NCBI RefSeq assembly: GCF_004348445.1
Contig: NZ_SMKV01000016.1
Location: 1 to 64,000 of the forward strand
Length of the DNA: 64,000 bases
Direction: 5' to 3'
Source: Saccharopolyspora aridisoli
GTDB taxonomy: Bacteria > Actinomycetota > Actinomycetes > Mycobacteriales > Pseudonocardiaceae
The stretch's first letter is position 1; every line of letters starts with the position of its first letter. A program made the translations under genes and the position numbers. Shown piece after piece: positions 1 to 10,778 of this stretch. A model generated the notes under the pieces. The model was not told the origin of the DNA, did no database searches, and saw only the letters and a list, made by a program, of their open reading frames with translations.

Positions 1-222
1 CCCTGACCGCCTCGACTGCTCCCGACGAACCCCTCACCCGCCCGACACCGCCCCCTCCTGTTGCGGCGGTTGCAAGGTCCCCTGGGTCGTCCTGCTGGGC
101 GTGTCGTGATCGCGTTCTCGCTGCGGGTGCCGGGGTGGAGTCCGAGGGCGGCGAGGTGAGTTTGTCCTCGTAGGTGCGCGGGTAGGTCTTGGCCACGAGA
201 CGCTCGTGACGGGAGGAAGGCT

Positions 223-558
223 ATGCCGCAGAGCGCGTGGAACTCCAAGGAGGAGCGGCAGTACGAGCACATCAAGAAGGGCACCAAGAAGCGCGGTTCC
301 AGTGAGGGCCGGGCGGAGGAGATCGCCGCCCGGACGGTGAACAAGGACCGCGCGCAGAAGGGGACGGCCAAGCAGCGCAGCAAGGTCTCCACCGAGGACA
401 TCCCGCCGCAGCGGCGTGGCGGGAAGCGCTCCGGGAACCGCCAAGGACCCGGCGGCCGCACCAAGCAGCAGCTCTACGAGGACGCCAAGCGGCAGGGCAT
501 CGAAGGCCGTTCCAAGATGACCAAGGATGAGCTGCAGAAGGCCCTCTCGCGGAGGTGA
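223..558 (+). CDS. Small basic protein with Rho-N-like C-terminal motif
   Basis: A 111-residue, strongly basic, hydrophilic protein starting at ATG behind a good ribosome site (GGAGGAAG, 212-219). Residues 1-75 are low complexity, rich in Lys, Arg, Glu and Gln, with no membrane segment or signal peptide. The last 35 residues (LYEDAKRQGIEGRSKM then TKDELQKAL) resemble the helix-extension-helix of Rho N-terminal/SAP-like domains, a small nucleic-acid-binding fold often found at the end of actinobacterial proteins annotated as plasmid stabilisation or DUF7218. That resemblance is family knowledge; nucleic-acid binding is inference. It stands alone, with no partner gene, upstream of a decayed region. 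Real gene: very likely. Function: unknown. Confidence 0.75.
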   Translation: MPQSAWNSKEERQYEHIKKGTKKRGSSEGRAEEIAARTVNKDRAQKGTAKQRSKVSTEDIPPQRRGGKRSGNRQGPGGRTKQQLYEDAKRQGIEGRSKMTKDELQKALSRR

Positions 559-669
559 GGTTGAGTCCGGGCGTGGCCGCCGGTCACATCCGGACTCCTT
601 CTCGTTCGGAAGCAATCGGGACTTCGCGTTCGTCGCGGAACCGCGCCGGAACCGGCGACGTCGGAGCCG

Positions 670-880
670 TGCAGGCGGCGTCCGAGCGCGAGCGAGCCAT
701 CCAGCTGCTGGAGCGCTGCGGCGACCGGCTGGAACTCGCCCGCGCGCTGGCCGACCTCAGTCAGGCAAACAGCGAGATCGGACAGCTCCGCAACGCCCGC
801 CAGGTGCTGCGCAAGGCCGACCAGATGCCAAGGGGTGCCAGGCCGACGCCCTGTCCCACCGGGTCCGCGACTCCCTCGAC
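670..880 (+). pseudogene. Remnant of a LuxR-family ATPase regulator (TPR-like part)
   Basis: The stretch from about 676 reads ERERAIQLLERCGDRLELA, then ALADLSQANSEIGQLRNARQ, then VLRKADQ. This is typical of the helical tandem-repeat region just before the DNA-binding domain in large LuxR-type ATPase regulators (LAL/MalT class). Near 830 the reading moves to another frame, where it continues AKGCQADALSHRV, so a frameshift breaks the gene. No ATPase domain precedes it and no LuxR helix-turn-helix follows. Only about 70 codons of a protein normally near 900 residues survive. Family assignment rests on the repeat pattern alone. Confidence 0.55.
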
Positions 881-1615
881 GCGGGCCACACCCACGAAAA
901 CGCACACACCCCCACGATCGACCCGGCCGGTGTCGCCCGGGCACTCCGTCTTCCAGTCCTCGAAGAGCGGATGGTGATGGTGCCGGTGGAGGTCCGGGGC
1001 GACGGTGGCGACCAACTGCGCCAACCCACGTGCTCGTTCGCTGCGCGGGTTCTTCTCGCACTGCTCGCACAGGTTGAGCAACGCTCGCAGTGATGACTTG
1101 CGCGTCCGCTGATCGAGGAAGAGACGCCGGAGGAGTCGCGCGACAGCCACGGGTGCGGGTCGATGAGGATTGGGCTCTCCAGCGTGGGGAGGGATTGCAC
1201 GTCGTGCTTCGCGTCAGTGAGACCGAGCGCGGCTCGTGGCAGACAACCGGCATCGACGTCTGCTGCTGTGCAGATCCACCGGCTGATCGTCCGTAGCGAA
1301 GTGGGGACGGCCAGCGCTTCTCGAGCGATTGGTTGCCACTGAACGGATGAGACCTCGTTGTGGAATCCACATTGTAACGATCTTCACCTCGTTGGAGCAG
1401 TGGCGGTGTCGGGTCATGCTCCGGTGAGCGGGTTTTCGGGGTGTGGGTTGTTGACGTTGGAAGTGCGGAATGCGACTACCGTGCGCACCACTGAGCCAGC
1501 CGTCGCCGTAGACGGCGAAGTACGGGCCCTCGTACCACCGGCCGTGGCGCATCCCGGCGACCCGGCCGCGGTCAAGAAGTTCGACGAGGCCGCGCTGGAA
1601 GAGCGTCACTCTGAC
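881..1615. other. Non-coding or decayed stretch, no supportable gene
   Basis: No reading frame here has both a ribosome site and recognisable protein character. On the minus strand, about 1150 down to 900 gives a coding-like stretch (LLNLCEQCEKNPRSERARGL and onward) that cannot be assigned and lacks a start with a ribosome site. A minus-strand frame near 1600-1490 (GRWYEGPYFAVYGDGWLSGA) also looks protein-like but runs into low-quality sequence. I read the interval as decayed DNA continuous with the broken regulator before it. Confidence 0.4.
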
Positions 1616-2041
1616 ATGATCTTGATTATGTCTATTCTATTCCAGTGGCTGCGATCCAGGCCGGGTTCCGACGCGCAGCCGCAGCAGGAGCAGCTGTGGG
1701 CGATCCCGGTACCGTCGGACATCCGGCAGGCGGTGCGCAAGCTCATGCTCACCGGTGATCAGGTGCGCGCGGTGTCGACGCTGCGCGAAGCGATTCCCGC
1801 GCTCTCGCTGGTGCAGGCGAAGTTGCTCACCGACCGCCTCGCCGAGCAGGACGATCACCCCACCAGCTACGCCGAAGTGGTCCGGGAGCTCCGAACACGC
1901 GATCCTGAGCTGGACGCGCAGCTATGGTCGCTGGTCGAGAAAAAAGCGGAGACCGAGATCGTGCGCCTGCTGCGGGAACGACTTGGAGTGGACCTCCGCG
2001 TCGCGAACGAAATCGCCGAATTCATGCAGGAATCCGTTTGA
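1616..2041 (+). CDS. Hypothetical protein with two L7/L12-C-terminal-like motifs
   Basis: The frame is open from 1358, but protein-like sequence begins around ATG 1616 (or ATG 1628), giving about 141 residues. A short hydrophobic start (MILIMSILFQWL) is followed by two copies of a helix pattern. The first is DQVRAVSTLREAIPALSLVQ near residues 45-65; the second is ETEIVRLLRERLGVDLRVA near 115-135. Both resemble the K-I-x-x-I-K-x-x-R-E-x-x-G-L-x-L-x-E-A-K helix-turn of ribosomal protein L7/L12 C-terminal domains, which also occurs duplicated in small actinobacterial hypothetical proteins. The start lies in a locally AT-rich patch (1613-1640) that stands out from its surroundings. Function unknown; no operon partner. 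Confidence 0.6.
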   Translation: MILIMSILFQWLRSRPGSDAQPQQEQLWAIPVPSDIRQAVRKLMLTGDQVRAVSTLREAIPALSLVQAKLLTDRLAEQDDHPTSYAEVVRELRTRDPELDAQLWSLVEKKAETEIVRLLRERLGVDLRVANEIAEFMQESV

Positions 2042-2116
2042 GTCCTCGGGTCTGACTAAGACCGTGTCTTAGTTGGTTGTGGCGACGTGGATGCTCGTAG
2101 CTGATGGATGATCGCG

Positions 2117-2192
2117 GAAGGAACGGTCGGGGTACGACCCACTCCCACGGCCGCTGCAGGCGGGGGCGCGGGTTAGGTGGTGCCGGACACGG
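2117..2192. repeat. Direct repeat copy 1
   Basis: This segment shares GGTCGGGGTACGACCCACTC, then CCGCTGCAGGCGGGGGCGCG, then GGTTAGGTGGTGCCGG with 2958-3044. Compared with that copy it lacks about 11 bases between CCCACTCC and GGCCGCTGCAGG. The two copies bracket the TetR remnant. Read on the minus strand the repeat ends an open frame with Gly-Thr-Thr-stop in both copies. Confidence 0.8.
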
Positions 2193-2616
2193 CAGTCAGC
2201 CTGACCCGCCACGCCGCCACCTACGCCCTCACGCAAACCCTGACCAAAGCCGCCTGTACCGGGTGGCCGGCCACCGCGTGCACCCTGCAGCCGAGGTGGC
2301 CGGAGCCCTCGCCGAAGGTGCGCTGCACGCGTTGATCGAAGACGGGCGAACGGGAAGCATCGCGGCCCATCGCGCTGCGGCGCCCCAAATGTCCGGTTCT
2401 GCACCGCGCATAATGGCAGGCACTTATGTGCGGTAGCCGGTCTCGGGCGATCGGGCCAACCCAAGCGGAGCCGTCGAAGTCGCGCGGCGGGCGCACCCCG
2501 GCGTCACCTCGGTGATCTCGAACTTGAAGATCGTTCTCCGGTCAGCGAGTGTTGATCATCAGGCGTCGTCGCGGGGAAGTCGGCCCCGGTGACGTCCTCA
2601 TCAACCAACCGGCCTC
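2193..2616. other. Stretch between repeat and TetR remnant, no gene seen
   Basis: Several frames are open on both strands, as expected at this base composition, but none has a ribosome site with a start or a family resemblance I can defend. A short coding-like piece (EVAGALAEGALHALIEDG, plus strand, near 2290-2345) is the only hint of former protein sequence. Confidence 0.4.
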
Positions 2617-2800
2617 CACCTCATCCGCGTAACCGAGACCGCCGAGAATTCCCACCGCAACTCCGGCAACACGGACGAACTGTTCTCGCGGTGATCGTCG
2701 ACGTCCTCAACACCTTCACCGCCCAGGTGCTCGCAGGAATCGAAGCCGCCGACGTCGATCCAGCGGAACGCGTCGCAGCCGTGTTCGCTTGGCCCCCCGA
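2617..2800 (+). pseudogene. Degenerate TetR-family regulator fragment
   Basis: One plus-strand frame from 2617 gives HLIRVTETA, then SGNTDELFSR and a stop. A second frame, from 2691, continues DVLNTFTAQVLAGIEAADVD and then PAERVAAVFAW. Joined, these follow the TetR pattern: helix-turn-helix, Phe-Gly-N-K-D-E-L-F, then the start of the ligand-binding helices. The turn and recognition helix are damaged and a frameshift separates the two parts, so no functional protein is possible. Assignment to TetR is by pattern only. Confidence 0.45.
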
Positions 2801-2957
2801 GACCGCGCGGGGACCGGTCGGAATGGATCACGCGCCACTGGTCGATCCCCATCGGGAAGGTCGGCCTCCGCGGGCGGGCGTGGCGGTGCCGTGTTCTTGA
2901 GGTGTTGTTCGATGAACTGGACGTGCGAGGGACCAGGTCCTCAGCCGCCAGCAGCCC

Positions 2958-3044
2958 GAAGGAGCGGTCGGGGTACGACCCACTCCAGTTGATGGTGGCC
3001 GGCCGCTGCAGGCGGGGGCGCGGGTTAGGTGGTGCCGGGCACGG
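2958..3044. repeat. Direct repeat copy 2
   Basis: Second copy of the element at 2117-2192, in the same orientation, carrying an extra short segment (AGTTGATGGTGGCC) after CCCACTCC. Its right end contains the stop codon and last residues of the VapC-like remnant on the minus strand. The repeat may therefore include the tail of a toxin gene. Confidence 0.8.
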
Positions 3045-3141
3045 ACTCGGCGCGGGCGCAGCCGCGGGCCAGGCGGTGATCGGTGGTGACCAGCGGGACG
3101 TCGAGGTGGGTGGCCAGGGCGACGCGGTCTGCACCCGGGCG
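3025..3141 (-). pseudogene. C-terminal remnant of a VapC-like PIN-domain toxin
   Basis: Reading the minus strand from 3141 to the stop at 3025 gives ADRVALATHLDVPLVTTDHR followed by LARGCARAESVPGTT. This is the closing part of a PIN-domain RNase: the A-x-x-L-x-x-P-L-V-T-x-D-x-x-L motif carries a late conserved acidic residue. The first ~90 residues and any VapB antitoxin are absent. The break lies exactly where the Mce remnant begins on the other strand (about 3143), so the two truncated genes share one junction. Confidence in the PIN call is good despite the short length. Confidence 0.6.
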
Positions 3142-3143
3142 CG

Positions 3144-4243
3144 ATGGTCGGCTACCGGGACGTCGAGATCGGCAAGGTGCGATCGATCGACCTCGGCGAC
3201 GGCACCGCGGTGGCCACGCTCGGCATCGACGACGACGTCCGCGTCCCCGCGCGGGTGAGCGCCGGGATCCGCAGCAAGTCAGCGATCGGGGAGCAGTCGG
3301 TCAACCTCACCCCGTCCGGCGACGGGCCGCCCTGGCTGGAACCGGGCGACCGCATCACCGACACGACGTCGCTGCCGCGCACCGACGAGCTCATCACCAG
3401 CCTCGACGACCTCGCCGCCTCGATCCCGCATGAGGAGCTCAACGTCGTGCTCGATGAGCTCACCACCGGACTGCGAGGCAAAGACCCGCAGGTCACGACC
3501 CTCCTGGAGAACACCAGGACGGTGCTGCACCAGGCCGGGCTCAACCTGGAACCCACCGTCGGGCTCATCGCCGAGCTCGGACTGTTCCTGCGCACCCAGC
3601 GCGACATCGCACCCGAAACCCGTTCCACGCTGGGAGATCTCGCCTCGTTCAGCGAGCAGCTGCGGCCCAGCGACGGCGACCTGCGCGGAGTCCTGGCCCG
3701 CACCCCGCCCGCGGCCGAGGAGCTGATCGGCCTGCAGGACCGGCTGATCCCGGCGCTGCCGCAGCTGCTCGCCGACCTGGACGCCACCGGGCAGGTGGTC
3801 CGGACCCAGCTGCCCGGCGTTTCCCAGACGCTGGTGCTCTACCCGGCGATGACCGCGGCGCTGCAACGCGTCGTCCAGCAGCCCGGTGCCGCGCCCACTC
3901 GGGCATCCGCTACTCCGTCAACAGCACGCCGCCCTGCTGCTCGGGGTACACGCCGATGTCGCAGCAGCGCTCCTTCGACGACGAATCGCCCGCGCGGACA
4001 CCTCCGGACCAGTACTGCGAGGTCGCGCCGGACGATCCCCGCTCGATCCGCGGAACGCGGAATCGCCCGTGCGCCAACGATCCTGGCCGACGCGGACCGA
4101 CCGCGGCCGCGTGCGGTGCACGACCGGAGGAGGTCGTGGCCGAGTACGACCCGAGCACCGGCAACGCGATGCTGCCCGACGGTCATCTCCCGGTGCTCGG
4201 TCACGTGGGTGGACAACGGGGAGGGAAGCCGGCGACATGGTGA
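3144..4243 (+). pseudogene. Truncated, frameshifted Mce-family protein
   Basis: Mce proteins carry lipids through the cell envelope of mycolata. The sequence opens inside an MlaD/MCE domain (YRDVEIGKVRSIDLGDG, then IRSKSAIGEQSVNLTPSGDG), so the N-terminal membrane anchor and about 30 domain residues are missing. The helical tail follows in frame to about 3890. At 3890-3900 the frame shifts, and the typical Mce C-terminus continues in another frame: SGIRYSVNSTPPCCSGYTP, then QYCEVAPDD and RNRPCANDPGRRGPT. No yrbE or further mce genes are present. The 5' junction coincides with the VapC remnant. A dead leftover of an mce operon is the simplest reading, although the frameshift alone could be a sequencing error. 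Confidence 0.8.
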
Positions 4244-4437
4244 CCTCCCGGGGCGAGGTGGTCGAGGCGGCGCTGTCGAGCTCCGACGGCACGACGGCGG
4301 TCGCGCTCGCCGCGGTGCGGGCCACCGTCGGCAACGCGGCGTCACCGGAAGGCCAGCAGCGCCAGTACCGGCTGCGGATCACCTTGGAGAAGACCGGCGA
4401 GACCTGGCTCGTCGCCAACCTGGAGTTCGTGCCATGA
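4237..4437 (+). pseudogene. C-terminal fragment of an Mce-associated protein
   Basis: Sixty-six codons (VTSRGEVVEAALSSSDGTTA to TWLVANLEFVP) match the end of actinobacterial Mce-associated proteins: a beta-rich NTF2-like half ending W-L-V-x-x-L-x-F-V. The membrane helix and first half are missing, apparently lost in a deletion that joined this tail to the end of the Mce remnant. It overlaps the next start as ATGA (4434-4437), the coupling expected in an intact mce operon. It might be translated but would lack its anchor. Confidence 0.6.
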
Positions 4438-4958
4438 CCACCGCAGAGGTCGTCGAAGAGCAGGAAGTCGTCGAGAAGCCGGGACGTCGGCGGATCGCCA
4501 CCGCGCTCGTCGTGGTGGTGCTGCTGGCGGGCAGCGCCGCCGTGGTGTTCCTGCACCAGCGGCAGGACGCTGCCGCGCGGGTCGCAGCGGCACGGGCCGC
4601 GGCCACGGAGGTGGCGACCCGGCGCATCCCCGAAGTGCTCAGCTGCAGCCACGAATCGCTCGACCGCGACCTGGCCGCCGCCGAGCGCGCGGTGACCGGC
4701 GGTTTCGCCCGCGACTACCTCGAACTCCAGCGCACCACGATCCGGCCCGCAGCCGTCCGCGACCGCATCAGCACGCGCACCACGCTGTCCGCACTCGGTG
4801 TCACCGCCACCGACCGGCGGGTGGTGCTGCCGGCGTTCATCAACCAGCTCACCACCAGCAGCCGCCAACCGGCTCCGCTGATCGAGGGAGCCCGGGTCCG
4901 GGTCACCATGGAGAAGGTCGGCGACGATTGGCTCATGTCCACTCTGGACACCGTTTGA
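4434..4958 (+). CDS. Mce-associated membrane protein
   Basis: This 174-residue protein has an acidic N-terminus, one membrane helix (residues ~23-43, TALVVVVLLAGSAAVVFLHQ) and an extracytoplasmic NTF2-like domain ending in DDWLMSTLDTV. This is the layout of Mam proteins that stabilise Mce lipid-transport complexes. Domain class is established for the family; a working role here is doubtful because the Mce partner upstream is truncated. It starts at ATG 4434, overlapping the previous stop by four bases. The frame is fortuitously continuous with the Mce remnant upstream, but the two are not one protein. Intact at its own level. Confidence 0.75.
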   Translation: MTTAEVVEEQEVVEKPGRRRIATALVVVVLLAGSAAVVFLHQRQDAAARVAAARAAATEVATRRIPEVLSCSHESLDRDLAAAERAVTGGFARDYLELQRTTIRPAAVRDRISTRTTLSALGVTATDRRVVLPAFINQLTTSSRQPAPLIEGARVRVTMEKVGDDWLMSTLDTV

Positions 4959-5059
4959 GCTGGGTCTGCACTTCTCGGAATCGATCGCCTCCATGACAGC
5001 GGGGGTGAGACCCGGTTCATGTGCCAGTGCTGGTGTGATGTTGACCCCGGGGTGACGCG

Positions 5060-5078
5060 GTGCGAGTATCGGTCGCAC
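5060..5078. promoter_or_regulatory. Perfect inverted repeat upstream of the P450 gene
   Basis: GTGCGA, seven bases, then TCGCAC (5060-5065 and 5073-5078) lies in the 289-base gap before the P450. A TTGACC hexamer begins at 5041. The dyad has the size of a TetR/MarR operator, but no regulator is adjacent, so a regulatory role is only possible. Confidence 0.3.
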
Positions 5079-5247
5079 GACGTTCCCACCACGAGCCGCA
5101 TCAGAGCCCGTTCCGCTGAGTTCACGAGCTGATCCCCCTCTTGTCGTTCACCGAGGTCGTTCCCCGCTCAGGGCGGAGGTGGTCGCTCGACGGTCGGCCG
5201 AAAACTCGGTAGGACCACGCCGTTCTTCCAAAGGGGGAGGAGCAGCA

Positions 5248-6699
5248 ATGGTTTTCCAGCTGGAGAAGGTCAACGAAGCGATACGAAGGCGGGTTCCGCC
5301 GCTCACCTCGATGCCGCTGCCGCGCTCGGTGGACCAGCGCATCTTCGAGAAGCGGTGGCCCGTCACCGAGCTCGCACCACCACCGCCCGGCAGCGGCCTC
5401 AACCCCGTGCTCGGCGACGCCGGAGCACCGCTGATCGGTCACTCGCTGGACTTCATGCGCTACGGCCCCGCGTTCGCGCTGCGCCGGTTCGAGCTCTACG
5501 GTCCGGTCTCCTGGGCGTACTCCCTCGGCCAGCGCATGGTCACCCTCGGCGGCCCGGAAGCCACCTCGGCCGCCCTGGTCAACAAGGACAAGGCGTTCTC
5601 CCAAGGCGGCTGGCGCAAGCTCATCGACAGGTTCTTCCACCGCGGCCTGATGCTGCTGGACTTCGATGAGCACCTCGGGCACCGGCGCATCATGCAGCAG
5701 GCGTTCACCCGGCAGCGCCTCGCCGGCTACGTCGACCAGATGGGCCCGACGCTGCGCGGAGGTGTCACCGCTTGGGGCGGGCAGGACAAGACCCGGCTGT
5801 ACTGGCTGCTCAAGCAGCTGACGCTCGACGTGGCGACCCGGGTGTTCATGGACCGGCGCAGCGGTCAGGAAGCCGACCGCGTCAACCGCGCCTTCGTCGA
5901 CTCGGTGCGCGCGGCCACCGCCGTGGTGCGCTACCCCGTTCCGGGCGGGCGCTGGGCGGCCGGCCTCGCCGGGCGCAAGCTGCTGGAGCGCTACTTCGCC
6001 GACAACATCGGGACCGCCCGCGCGGTCGAGGGCGACGACCTGTTCTCCGCGCTGTGCCACGCCCGCAGCGAGGACGGTGAGCGGTTCGGCGACGACGACG
6101 TCATCAACCACATGATCTTCCTGATGATGGCCGCTCACGACACCTCCACCATCACCAGCTCCGCCGTGGCCTACTACCTCGCCAAGCACCCCGACTGGCA
6201 GGAGCGGGCACGCGCCGAGTCGCTGGCGATGGGGAAGGAGATCCCCGACATCGAGGCGCTGGAGGGGCTCGAAACGCTGGACCTGGTGCTCAAGGAGGCG
6301 CTGCGGCTGGTGGCGCCGGTGCCGTCGATGGTGCGCGAGACCGTCCGCGACACCGAAGTGCTGGGTCACCACGTGCCGGCGGGCACGATGGTCGGCGTCT
6401 CGCCGCTGGTCAACCACTTCTCCCCGGACCACTGGACCAACCCGTTCGACTTCGACCCGGAGCGCTTCGCCGAGCACCGTCGGGAGGACAAGTCGCACCG
6501 CTTCGCCTGGATGCCGTTCGGCGGCGGGGCGCACAAGTGCATCGGCCTGCACTTCGGGACGCTGGAGGTGAAGCTGCTGCTGCACGAGATGCTGCGCGCC
6601 TACACCTGGAGCGTCCCGGACGACTACGAGGTCAAGTGGGACTACGTCTCGCTGCCGGTTCCGGTCGACGGGCTGCCGGTGCGGTTGCGGCGGAGGTGA
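5248..6699 (+). CDS. Cytochrome P450
   Basis: A 483-residue P450 monooxygenase, starting at ATG 5248 behind AAGGGGGAGG (5231-5240). The haem-binding loop FGGGAHKCIG carries the thiolate ligand Cys431. The I-helix oxygen-activation motif reads AAHDTS (295-300), with Ala-His where most P450s have Gly-x. The K-helix E-x-x-R is Glu350/Arg353, followed by the PERF-type segment FDPERF. Length and motifs are complete. The general look (MPFGGGAHKCIG, A-x-H-D-T-S) is nearest to CYP51/CYP120/CYP26-like bacterial P450s that act on sterols, retinoids or fatty acids. No ferredoxin or reductase gene is nearby, so electrons must come from elsewhere. Substrate unknown; position beside mce remnants hints at lipid substrates, which is inference. 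Confidence 0.93.
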   Translation: MVFQLEKVNEAIRRRVPPLTSMPLPRSVDQRIFEKRWPVTELAPPPPGSGLNPVLGDAGAPLIGHSLDFMRYGPAFALRRFELYGPVSWAYSLGQRMVTLGGPEATSAALVNKDKAFSQGGWRKLIDRFFHRGLMLLDFDEHLGHRRIMQQAFTRQRLAGYVDQMGPTLRGGVTAWGGQDKTRLYWLLKQLTLDVATRVFMDRRSGQEADRVNRAFVDSVRAATAVVRYPVPGGRWAAGLAGRKLLERYFADNIGTARAVEGDDLFSALCHARSEDGERFGDDDVINHMIFLMMAAHDTSTITSSAVAYYLAKHPDWQERARAESLAMGKEIPDIEALEGLETLDLVLKEALRLVAPVPSMVRETVRDTEVLGHHVPAGTMVGVSPLVNHFSPDHWTNPFDFDPERFAEHRREDKSHRFAWMPFGGGAHKCIGLHFGTLEVKLLLHEMLRAYTWSVPDDYEVKWDYVSLPVPVDGLPVRLRRR

Positions 6700-6721
6700 C
6701 CTTCGCTTCAGTGGTTCCCGG

Positions 6722-6764
6722 CCCGATCTCCGCGGGGCCAGCACCGTTCCTCGTGGAGATCGGG
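6722..6764. terminator. Hairpin downstream of the P450
   Basis: CCCGATCTCCGCG (6722-6734) pairs with CGTGGAGATCGGG (6752-6764), 12 of 13 positions matching, with a loop of 17 bases, beginning 23 bases after the P450 stop. No U-run follows, as is usual in actinomycetes. Placement fits a terminator. Confidence 0.5.
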
Positions 6765-7355
6765 TTGTCCCGGGCCCCGGCTTCGACCAGCTGCCGGGCA
6801 CCGTCTCGGTGGTGATGGCTCACCTTGACGATCGCGGGCCGCAACACCCCCGTGCCGCTGTCCCTGCCGTACGCCCTCGACCAGTTCCGCCCGGCCTGGA
6901 AGCCGCCGCGGCGAAGTGATCGGCCCGCGTGCGCAGCGGGTCTCGACGTCCGCGTTCTGCGAGAAGTGGCCGGTCCTGGCCCGCAACGTCCATGATCGGA
7001 GCTCCTTCTGCCCGGTCGTTCCGGGCCGAGAACCGCTGGTGGTCAAACGAACGACGCGCCGATGAGGGGGAGGGCGCGCAGTTCCTCGATCGTGAAGGTG
7101 AGGCCGGCGAGGGCGCAGGTGGCGCGCATGGTCACCGCGTGGTCGAGGCCGCGAACGACGCGCAGGACGTGGTTCGGATCCGCGCAGGCCAGTTCATGAT
7201 CCACTTCGGACCGCCGTCGTCGTCCAGTGCGTTCGGTGGAAGATGTGGTACGGACACGGATTCTCGCTTCCGATCGCTGATCACGTGCGGGCATCCCGCA
7301 CCCACCACACGTGCGACGGAGCGAATCCGGATCACTCCGGAAGGTGACGAAGGGC
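6765..7355. other. Long intergenic stretch before furA, possible remnant
   Basis: No convincing gene. The best candidate is on the minus strand, roughly 7210 down to 7046. There the tail of a 105-codon open frame reads HELACADPNHVLRVVRGLDH and then TCALAGLTFTIEELRAL. It looks protein-like but matches no family I recognise and has no ribosome site or good start, so it may be the end of a decayed gene. Confidence 0.35.
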
Positions 7356-7359
7356 CGCA

Positions 7360-7380
7360 TTGACTTGATTAGTTCAAGAA
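7360..7380. promoter_or_regulatory. Probable FurA operator/promoter of the furA-katG operon
   Basis: TTGACT at 7360-7365 runs into the palindrome CTTGATTAGTTCAAG (7364-7378), arms CTTGA/TCAAG around five bases. It is AT-rich against its surroundings and sits 20-40 bases before the GTG start of furA. FurA/CatR proteins of actinomycetes autoregulate through a TTGA-centred palindrome at exactly this place; the assignment combines that knowledge with the sequence. Confidence 0.65.
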
Positions 7381-7400
7381 AATGCGGCAGGCTGCAGGGC

Positions 7401-10069
<2,669 letters not shown>

Positions 10070-10133
10070 CACCTCCGATCGTGGCCCCTGCTCGCTCTGC
10101 ATCGCGGTGCGGGTAGCGGTCTCTGGCTACGAT

Positions 10134-10229
10134 ATCCGCGACCGGTGCCCAACCCGCGGCGTCGCGGCTGTCCTCGCCAGAGGACCCGCGGCGGTGCGAG
10201 CTGGGTCCCGCACACTCGGAGCAGCGGCT
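10134..10229 (+). repeat. Dispersed intergenic repeat, copy A
   Basis: This is copy A of an element also found at 25118-25227 (same strand) and 29956-29994 (opposite strand). The shared right-hand core reads GGCGGTGCGAGCTG, then GTCCCGCACACTCGG, then AGCAGCGGCT (10190-10229). Copies A and B also share a left part: TATCCGCG, then CGGCGTCGCGGC and CTCGCCA. It lies between katG and a convergent gene. No coding function is visible. Confidence 0.7.
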
Positions 10230-10268
10230 AGCGCTGCGGTGAGGCCCCGTCCTGTTCAGGGCGGGGCC
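10221..10268. terminator. Twin hairpins between convergent genes
   Basis: GCAGCG/CGCTGC (10221-10237, five-base loop) is followed by GGCCCCGTCCTG/CAGGGCGGGGCC (10243-10268, two-base loop, one G-T wobble). The second is a strong 12-bp stem, placed to end both katG from the left and the minus-strand hotdog gene from the right. The first hairpin overlaps the end of the dispersed repeat. Confidence 0.75.
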
Positions 10269-10285
10269 CTTCCGCGTCTTCGGCG

Positions 10286-10762
10286 CTACTCCTTCTTGCG
10301 GGTGACCCAGATGGTGATGGTGGCGCGGACGACGACCTGGTCTTCCTTGTCGTGGACGTTGACCGGGACGTCGATCTCCTGGCCCTCGTCGCCGAACTCC
10401 GGGATGCCGTCGAGCTCCGCGACCGCGCGCAGGCTCGTCTCGGCCTTGGCGAGGTACTCGACGTCCATCTTCTTCGGCAGCCAACGGTGCGAGGTGGGCA
10501 CGGTGGCTTCGGCGAGCATGCCCATCGCGACTTCGGCGAGGTTGCACGCGGCGATGGCGTGATAGGTGCCGATGTGGTTGTGCACGCCCCACCACTTCGG
10601 CGAGGTGACCACGCAGCGGCCGGGCTTCATCTCCTGGACCATCGGCAGGATCGTCCGGAAGTAGGGCGCCTTGAGGCTCACGCTCAACGAGAACAGTCCG
10701 CGGCCGCCGAAGACCTGGGAAACCTTGTTCCAGAGCGCGAAGGTCGGAGTCTGGGAGCTCAT
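10286..10762 (-). CDS. Hotdog-fold DUF4442 protein (PaaI-like thioesterase)
   Basis: A 158-residue hotdog-fold protein. The central segment WWGVHNHIGTYHAIAACNLA is the usual H-N-H-x-G-T-x-H-x-x-A helix of DUF4442/PaaI-like acyl-thioesterase relatives, and the protein ends in beta-strands (VRATITIWVTRKKE). Start is ATG at 10762-10760; an in-frame upstream start would run through the promoter dyad. The gene stands alone between terminators and a TTACT dyad, so it is probably monocistronic. Hydrolysis of an acyl-CoA is the family expectation; the substrate is unknown. Confidence 0.8.
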   Translation of the reverse strand: MSSQTPTFALWNKVSQVFGGRGLFSLSVSLKAPYFRTILPMVQEMKPGRCVVTSPKWWGVHNHIGTYHAIAACNLAEVAMGMLAEATVPTSHRWLPKKMDVEYLAKAETSLRAVAELDGIPEFGDEGQEIDVPVNVHDKEDQVVVRATITIWVTRKKE

Positions 10763-10778
10763 GACCCGAGAGCGTATA

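Noticed and set aside
3144-4958. A single 604-residue Mce protein
   Set aside because: After about 3890 the frame no longer encodes Mce sequence (Arg-rich shadow). It meets the true Mce-associated gene at 4434 only by chance of frame.
5122-6801. 559-codon open frame antisense to the P450
   Set aside because: It mirrors the P450 codons and has no domain; the plus-strand protein has all P450 motifs.
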